NCBI RefSeq assembly: GCF_026262505.1
Contig: NC_067203.1
Span: 2,790,001-2,854,000, forward strand
Source of the DNA: Trichomonas vaginalis G3
Taxonomy: Eukaryota; Parabasalia; Trichomonadida; Trichomonadidae
Reading direction: 5' to 3'
Length of the DNA: 64,000 bases
Part shown: positions 58,499-64,000 of the stretch, one piece after another
How the letters are laid out: every line of letters begins with the position of its first letter
How positions within the stretch are numbered: the stretch's first letter is position 1
Notes under the pieces: model-generated
Seen by the model: only the letters and a program-made list of their open reading frames with translations
Database searches by the model: none
Told to the model about the DNA's origin: nothing
Program-made: the position numbers and the translations under genes

Positions 58499-58758
58499 TT
58501 AGAACATTTCTGGGTCAATGTCAATGTTCTCTTCCTCTTTAGGAGCAAACACTGGCTTAGACTCTAAAATCTTTTTACCCAATTTACCTTGAACTTCAAC
58601 TATCTTAGACTCATAATATTCATAGTCGTCTGCTTTCTTTGGTTCATAAGGTATAACAAGTTTGTATGCTTTGCCTTTAAGGTTTGAAACCTTCTGTCAA
58701 AATTTTCTTTGACTGCTAACAAACCTTCTATGTCTAAGTCTTCAAATTTCCGCACCAT
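58499..58758 (-). pseudogene. Small uncharacterised Polinton gene (broken)
   Basis: Coding-like stretch that begins at an ATG at 58,758 and ends with an acidic tail (EEENIDIDPEMF). It appears broken about once. On the same strand as the helicase cluster and convergent with 58,022. No family. Confidence 0.35.
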
Positions 58759-58761
58759 TTT

Positions 58762-58915
58762 TTAGTCACAATAGCAAAACTTAACTGGTTCGATGTTCCA
58801 AACTTTGTCAAATGTAGACTTTTCAAAATGGTAGAAGTAAACATTCAAATATATGAATGGGTTAGTTTTCTTTGACTTCTGTCATGTACTTGTTGACTGA
58901 AATATATTTCGTCAT
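58762..58915 (-). pseudogene. Very small Polinton gene (broken)
   Basis: About 50 codons, starting after TTTTTTTATCCGATAGAAAA-like sequence, and broken about once. The end is aromatic and Cys-containing. Stop lies 3 bases before the next gene's ATG. No family. Confidence 0.3.
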
Positions 58916-58963
58916 CTTTTCTATCGGATAAAAAAATATTTTTTTTAAATTTACTCAGAAAAA

Positions 58964-59182
58964 TTATTTCTTTCTATATTTGCCATTCCGAACTTCGAAA
59001 AGATGTTTTATACCAGCATAGAATTTTTCTCTAGAGCTTAGTCTTATATCGTTTTCATGACAATATTTTCTATATTCTTCATATAAAGCCTTTTTTTCAT
59101 ACCTTTCATAAGGACAATCTAACCAGAATAGCGCATATCTATTTTCGTTATCTAGGTCTTTTCCAACAAACTCAGCGTACAT
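58964..59182 (-). CDS. Stand-alone copy of the helicase C-terminal domain
   Basis: 72 residues. Residues about 28-72 (KALYEEYRKYCHENDIRLSS then FYAGIKHLFEVRNGKYRKK) match the C-terminal part of the neighbouring helicase (RSLYDEYKQYCQEYGYMAAS then FLANVKNLLDVQNGVYTKK), a winged-helix-like domain. The first seven residues MYAEFVG and the leader are those of the HNH gene at 51,370. So it looks like a fusion of a copied start with a copied domain. It might bind the same DNA site as the helicase without acting as a motor. Confidence 0.6.
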   Translation of the reverse strand: MYAEFVGKDLDNENRYALFWLDCPYERYEKKALYEEYRKYCHENDIRLSSREKFYAGIKHLFEVRNGKYRKK

Positions 59183-59215
59183 TTCAAATAAAATAAAAAA
59201 ATATTTTTTAAAAAT

Positions 59216-60454
59216 TTACTCAGAAAAATTTTTCTTTGTATATACGCCGTTCTGAACATCTAAAAGATTTTTGACATTTGCCAAGAATGTTCGTTTAGAA
59301 GCTGCCATATAACCATACTCTTGACAATATTGTTTATATTCATCATATAAAGACCTTTCATCTAAACACTCAAAGTCGTTTTCATCTATAAACAGTTCAT
59401 AAACACTCTTGTTTGCTTCTAACAATGTTTGTCTCTCTTCGGTATATGGAATTTGTCTTGGATTGAACTTAGAAATATCTAATGTCATGAAATATGAGAA
59501 CAAGTGGTTGTAAAAGTCAGATGTCAAAGTTTCTGCTAAGTCGTCAAAATATTCTGTATCTTGCATATGAGAATCTGACGTTCTGACAACTACATATCTT
59601 CTGTCAGAACTTTCTAACTTCATCGGAACAGCATTGTTTGAAACCATAATGAAGTTTGCAACATTTTCACAAACTCTTTGGTCATTATTTATTTTCTTTC
59701 AACAAACTCCAACTTTGTCTGTTATAAGACTCTCCAAAGCATCTGAGTTTAAAACTTTTGTTGTATCTATACTTTGAAGTTCGTTACATACTATAAGTTT
59801 CATATTCTCTATTGAAGAGTTAAATTTACCGCAGATGTTTTCTAAGTTTGTCATATTAGGGTTCGAATAGCCCTCTAACAGTTTGCACAAAATATCTGTA
59901 AAGAATGTGTTCTTACCAGTTCCTTGTTTTCCAATTATAATGAGAGCAGTTTCATTTTTAGCACTTGGATGTTGTAAGATGTTTGCAAACCAACATAAGA
60001 TATACTCATAGACTCTTTCGTTTCCATTGCATATAATTTCTTTGACATGGTCTAACCAAGCTTCTATAATATTTTCTTTCCATTCTACTTGTTCGTATTT
60101 ATATCCAGTGAAGATAGAATAGAAGTTTGGAGAAGGTGTATAAAACTTTATACCACGAACTGAAAAATCTTCTAACTTTGACAATAATATATCCCAAGCA
60201 TCTAACATCTTCATTCCAACTTGTATAACTTTTATTTTCTTAAGTTTCTGTCTACATTCTTGTTCTGAAACTATTGTCGCTCTTGGTTTGTTAAAGACAA
60301 CATCCCATTCTTTCATGACATAACATTCTGGGGCAGAGTCAACATAAATGACTAAACGTTTCAAATTCTCGACTGCTTTGTTATAGTCTCTAAATGGACA
60401 CATATTTCTGAATGCTTGGAAGTCATAAAAATCTGAAACATCTATTCTGTACAT
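59216..60454 (-). pseudogene. SF3 helicase (D5/parvovirus-type), broken
   Basis: Superfamily 3 helicase: Walker A ALIIIGKQGTGKNTFFTDIL, Walker B-like MKLIVCNELQSID, the SNN sensor motif followed by SSDRRYVVVR, and a C-terminal winged-helix-like domain. It would unwind replication origins. The gene looks broken about once. It has no primase domain that I can see in the N-terminal 130 residues. Starts at ATG 60,454 after an A/T-only leader. Polinton 1 lacks it. Confidence 0.8.
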
Positions 60455-60484
60455 TTTTATAAAAATAAAAAAAATATTATTTTT

Positions 60485-61283
60485 TTATTCTTGACTTTGT
60501 TGTTGCATTTGTTGCATTTGTTGTTCTTGAGCTATTTGTTGTTGAAGTTGTTCTTGTAGTACAATACTTTCACCAGTTGCATCTTCCAATTCGAAACTTT
60601 CTGCCGTCATTGACAAATACATAGGACATAAAAGTTTTACAGGAACAAAGTTTGCGTCAACTAAGGTTAAGTTTATGTTTGCTAAAGTGTTTGAGTTTAC
60701 TAAGGTTGAAAATTCTGCATTCGAATGAACAATAGGCAAACCAGCAGAGAAAGTGTTGTTTATACGCATGAGTATCTTTTGGTCATAGTAGTTTCTGTCG
60801 ATATTCGAATAACACTTTGAACCTAAGTTTGAAACAATATATAAAATAGGTGTACTTAAAGTCAATGGAATAGACATTCCTTGTATGACACCTTTTCCTG
60901 TTATAGGAAACTGTTGGTAGTAAAAACCAGATATAAGTTTTGTATTATAGCTCATATCGTTTATACTAAACTCAGTCGGACATCCAAACATAATGAAACC
61001 TGCTCTAGTTGCAGCACATGTTACATCCGTCCTTAAAGTATTAAATAAGTCAACAAAACCTGTTGGTGGTATATCTGAGTAAGTATCTTCAAAGAAGTAT
61101 TTTTTACCATTCACAACAACAAAGTCTTCTGGTGTCAAAAGAGCAAAAACAGGCTTTAGTCGTCATCGTGTTTAAGGTCAGTTTACAATATCGTCCTTGA
61201 GGACTTTGTAAGTTTGTTGTTATAGAATTATATGACTCAGGGTTTTTAGTCGTAATAGTATAAACCACTATGTCTTCTGCCAT
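60485..61283 (-). pseudogene. Penton/minor-capsid-like gene of Polinton 2 (broken)
   Basis: The main frame has 217 codons of beta-rich sequence with INLTLVDANFVPVKLLCP near the end and a Gln-rich tail (QQQIAQEQQMQQMQQQSQE). Coding sequence seems to reach ATG 61,283, and it looks broken about once. The LVD-PV-L-P pattern relates it to 920-1,683. Placed next to capsid genes, it fits the Polinton PX or penton role. Confidence 0.5.
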
Positions 61284-61289
61284 TTACTT

Positions 61290-61440
61290 AGCAACTAAAT
61301 TTTAATGAAATGTTGTGGTCGTCAAATATTTTTATGACGTCTGGGAAACTATACTTTAAGTTCAACGTTTTCACCTCCTTTCATAACGTATATCTTGTCA
61401 ATGACATTATATGAAACACCACAGCAACTAACGTCGGGTT
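61290..61440 (-). other. Short degraded coding-like stretch
   Basis: Between the penton-like and coiled-coil genes, minus-strand frames read VSCCGVSYNVIDKIYVMKGG and IFDDHNISLKF with a break. Perhaps a small gene now lost. Low certainty. Confidence 0.25.
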
Positions 61441-61869
61441 CTATTTCTTTGATTTATATTCGTCTGCCTCTGTCAAAAGTTTCAATAGTTCTTTCAAAAC
61501 TTCATGAGGTGCAATGACATATGAGTTCACTTTTACAGGGTTGTGTTCGACCAAGTTTAACATTATACCTAAAGCTTGACAAATCTTCTCCTGAGTTTTA
61601 AGTTTGTCTTTAAGTTGTTGGTAGTCGTTTCGAATATCTGCAACAGAACTTAACTCTCTGCTAACTTCAGGGTATGTTGGTTGTTCTTTTACAGGAACAA
61701 TTGTTATACCATCTTGGTCTTCGTATGGTTTCCCCATTTCAACATCTCTTTCTTTGACATTGACAATAACACTTTGACTGTTTGTTTGAGTTGGTGAATT
61801 TAACTTCACATCTGCCACCGCCATTAAACCTTTTGAAACACTTACGCTTCTATTTTTCGGAAATGACAT
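61441..61869 (-). CDS. Coiled-coil protein, 142 residues
   Basis: Start at ATG 61,869 (MSFPKNRSVSVSKG); longer readings invade the divergent gene. N-terminal Ser/Thr/Val-rich part, then a helical region (VADIRNDYQQLKDKLKTQEK) and a Leu-rich end (HEVLKELLKLLTEADEYK). No known family. Its place between penton-like and capsid genes suggests a minor virion or scaffold role. Confidence 0.45.
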   Translation of the reverse strand: MSFPKNRSVSVSKGLMAVADVKLNSPTQTNSQSVIVNVKERDVEMGKPYEDQDGITIVPVKEQPTYPEVSRELSSVADIRNDYQQLKDKLKTQEKICQALGIMLNLVEHNPVKVNSYVIAPHEVLKELLKLLTEADEYKSKK

Positions 61870-61887
61870 TTTACTTAGAATAAAAAG
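61870..61887. promoter_or_regulatory. 18-bp divergent promoter region
   Basis: TTTACTTAGAATAAAAAG between the ATG of the coiled-coil gene and the ATG at 61,888. Same size and similar sequence as 47,859-47,876. Confidence 0.5.
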
Positions 61888-62138
61888 ATGGACGTATTTG
61901 AGTATCTCTTCGAATTGAAGCAAAACAAAGTTTACACACACAAAACAATACAAGTTCATTGACAGAAATAGTTCTTTACACAAACAATGGAAAATGTTAT
62001 AGAATAGCAGTCTTTGCTGAACCAAAATATTTTCATAAAGCAAAGAAAGTTGGTATAACCGAGATGGTGAAAGTTCTTGAAGCAGACAAAAAATATAACA
62101 ACAAAACTGACACGATATTTCTAAAGGTAAGTTTATAA
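61888..62138 (+). pseudogene. Small Polinton gene (broken)
   Basis: About 80 codons starting MDVFEYLFELKQNKVYTHK, with a later part rich in Lys, Tyr and Phe (YFHKAKKVGITEMVKVLEAD). Broken about once. Converges with the capsid gene. No family recognised. Confidence 0.35.
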
Positions 62139-62204
62139 TACAATATTATATCAAAACTGGCGTACTGTCAATATTTGACGGAGAGAAGTCAGTTCAAGAA
62201 CAAC

Positions 62205-63812
62205 TTACTGACCTGCTGCCAAAATCTGCTCGATGGAAGCTGTCGTTATGCCAATCTGAGGAGCCCCAGCAGGTTTCATCGAACGAATCTTCAAAGAGCA
62301 TCTTCCGTGAAAAGTGCTATTGGTTTTGTAAACTTCTTTGCTCTCAATTCATCTGGACCGTCTCTGTCACCAGTATATTGTATTTGAACTGTACCAACAG
62401 TTGAAATACCACCCATAAAGTCTTCTGAGTCAGCAAATGGAATGCCAAGCCAAAAGTTTGAACGGTCTCCATTTGTATATTGAGTTTTTGACCTCCTGTA
62501 TGAGTCCATACTTTCACATATGGCATAATAGAACTTTGCATTTCAGGGTTAATGGTTGTTGTGAAGTTGTTGTTAAAGTTCATAGCATCTAATGTCAAGT
62601 TGTATGACCTCATATCCTCAACTGTAGAATATTCTTCTCTTGGATAATATTTGCCATCTATGTTTATATGATATTTAATACCAGGGTTGTAGAAACAAGA
62701 ATAGTCATTTATAGTTCGTCTGAACAGTACAAACATAGTATCTGCATGTTTCATTGCAGTTGTTAAGGCAATATCTGTTCTTGCACCTGGGTCAGCACTT
62801 TGGTTTCCAACTTCACCTGCAAAGTCTTTGACAGATATTTGGTGTATAGGGAACATAAGTGGAACTGCAATATATTTGGCAGCTAAAGCATTTGAAATAT
62901 CTGGGTCCAACATATAGACTGCAAGTCTGCTTTCTATTCTCTTGCATTCAAACTTTTCGCATGTGAACTTAACTGGGTCCCAAGCAGTTCCAGCAGCATT
63001 GAAATAATAGTTTACTTCAGTGTTGAAGTTTGAGAAACCAAAGTCTAAGTCAACTTTGTCTTTGCAAAATTCGGCGAATGACGTTTGATTTGCTCCCTTT
63101 ACGTCTGTAAGAGTGAATGGGTCTTGTGTTGGTGCAATGACTAAGTTATTTTTGCTTGGAGTAAGTTCGATAGAAATTTTTCCTGCCCAGTTTGGCAAGT
63201 ATCTTAAAAACCTGAAGATGAGGAAAGATGACAAAGGAACTCTAAGTTTCAGTTTTACTTTGGTTACTGCTGCTGCAGTTTGTCCAGAAAGGTTAACATA
63301 AACTCCTGGAACGTTAGGGTCAAGTCTTCTATTTTTCTCAATAGTTGCATACTGGTCTGTTTGTTCTCTAGCTTGTGGTTGTACTGAGTTTCTCAAAGCG
63401 AACCATTCATAGTTTGCCCATGTTACTGTTTGAACTAAGTCAGAGTTAGAATATATCTTATATCCCATGAAAACTTCTGGAGCATATTGGTATCCGACAT
63501 AGAAAATTCCATTGCAACCTTTCTTGTCAGACAACTTGGCAGAAGGTTTTATTTCAATGTCTTGTTCCACGTATAAGAAAGAGTTGTCAATAGAAATAAT
63601 ATGAAACCTGTCGCAAGCAATATCTACTGTTGTTTGAAGAACCTTCTCCAAACTCACCTACGTTTCCATAAGAAACAGCAGTTGTATATTCGTAAGTTCC
63701 AGGAAACTATTTCTGACCTTCTAATGGCATTGTCGCATTCGTTATACCATTCGGAAACATTTCCATTCATGGCATCCAAAACTGTTGGCGTTATATTCTG
63801 AGCGGCGTACAT
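62205..63812 (-). pseudogene. Major capsid protein, double jelly roll (broken)
   Basis: Polinton PY-type capsid gene. The main open part has 437 codons, with KLKLRVPLSSFLIFRFLRYL, NNLVIAPTQDPFTLTDVKG, the RLAVYMLDPDIS region and FYNPGIKYHINIDGKYYP, in the order expected of two jelly rolls. Coding sequence appears to span ATG 63,812 (MYAAQNITP, after TATTTTTACTCATATGAA) to a stop near 62,205. It looks broken about two times. Would form the capsid shell; counterpart of 13,781-15,353 but strongly diverged. Confidence 0.75.
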
Positions 63813-63878
63813 TTCATATGAGTAAAAATATAGAATAGTTGGATTTATATGTCATAATAGAACCCACTGGACCAAGCT

Positions 63879-64000
63879 TTACTTTCTTCCTGACTGAGTT
63901 TTTAACTCTTCTTTTTCCTTCATTGCCCTCGCTTGAAGTTGTTGCATCTTTGCATTATGTTCATCTAGTATGTTGCAAATTTCCCATGTCCTTTTTGCCT
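63879..64000 (-). CDS. C-terminal end of a coiled-coil protein (runs off window)
   Basis: Only the last 40 codons are visible: TWEICNILDEHNAKMQQLQ then ARAMKEKEELKTQSGRK and a stop at 63,879-63,881. It lies directly upstream of the capsid gene on the same strand. Composition is like a coiled coil. Identity unknown. Confidence 0.45.
   Translation of the reverse strand, partial: AKRTWEICNILDEHNAKMQQLQARAMKEKEELKTQSGRK

Larger units (their letters stand above)
44577..64000. mobile_element. Polinton/Maverick 2, better preserved, right end outside window
   Basis: At least 19.4 kb with integrase, packaging ATPase, SF3 helicase, penton-like and capsid genes, KilA-N genes, an HNH gene, tail-fibre-like gene and many small genes. 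The left end begins right after the A run with a nested hairpin. No polymerase is visible, though part of the element is missing. Roughly six to eight breaks are spread over helicase, capsid, penton-like and some small genes; most other frames are whole. It looks younger than Polinton 1. Confidence 0.85.

Overview
The window looks like nuclear DNA of a trichomonad, most likely Trichomonas vaginalis or a close relative. It is AT-rich and its genes have no introns. It holds a typical actin gene whose start codon lies a few bases after a TCA-type initiator, a DUF3447/ankyrin-type gene, and two large Maverick/Polinton elements, a family known to be abundant in that genome. The species call is an inference from these traits.

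Layout. (1) About 640-16,690: Polinton 1, a degraded fossil about 16 kb long. It has a penton-like gene, a long collagen/tail-fibre-like protein, an integrase, two KilA-N family genes, a broken protein-primed DNA polymerase B, a broken double-jelly-roll capsid gene and several small genes. (2) About 16,690-44,576: host chromosome. It contains an array of hairpins near 17.2-17.7 kb, a 426-bp inverted repeat at 20 kb set inside further nested repeats, actin, a bacterial-type N-acetylhexosamine 1-kinase-like gene, an ankyrin gene with one frameshift, a truncated duplicate of the kinase 3' end, a 1378-residue hybrid histidine kinase, a transposon-like element with TA duplications, a small cluster of tetraspanin-like membrane genes or relics, a field of near-perfect DNA hairpins, and a 366-bp insertion with a 10-bp target duplication. 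(3) 44,577 to beyond 64,000: Polinton 2, better preserved. It begins after a 30-A run with a nested hairpin and a large repeat field, then carries small membrane-active-like proteins, a tail-fibre-like protein, an integrase, an HNH nuclease, KilA-N genes, a packaging ATPase, an SF3 helicase, a penton-like gene and a capsid gene.

How the genes fit together. Both Polintons have integration (integrase), virion (capsid, penton-like, fibre-like) and DNA-management (KilA-N, GIY-YIG, HNH) genes. Polinton 1 has polymerase B but no recognised ATPase or helicase. Polinton 2 has ATPase and SF3 helicase, and no polymerase in the visible part. Some modules (KilA-N genes, fibre C-terminus) are nearly the same in both elements while capsid and integrase are strongly diverged, which points to module exchange. 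Element genes often start just after an A/T-rich motif of the type ATTTTTA(T/C), and divergent pairs share 16-18 bp intergenic gaps.

Most interesting unexplained signals: a five-half-site palindromic module whose half-sites change together between copies (TTAGA, GGTAGA and GGTGA types); small double hairpins with C(GNA)G-type loops scattered in Polinton 1, two of them inside coding sequence with 33-bp-like spacing that keeps frame; the 64-68 nt hairpin array at 17.2-17.7 kb; and a conserved ATG-stop mini-ORF just upstream of the KilA-N genes.
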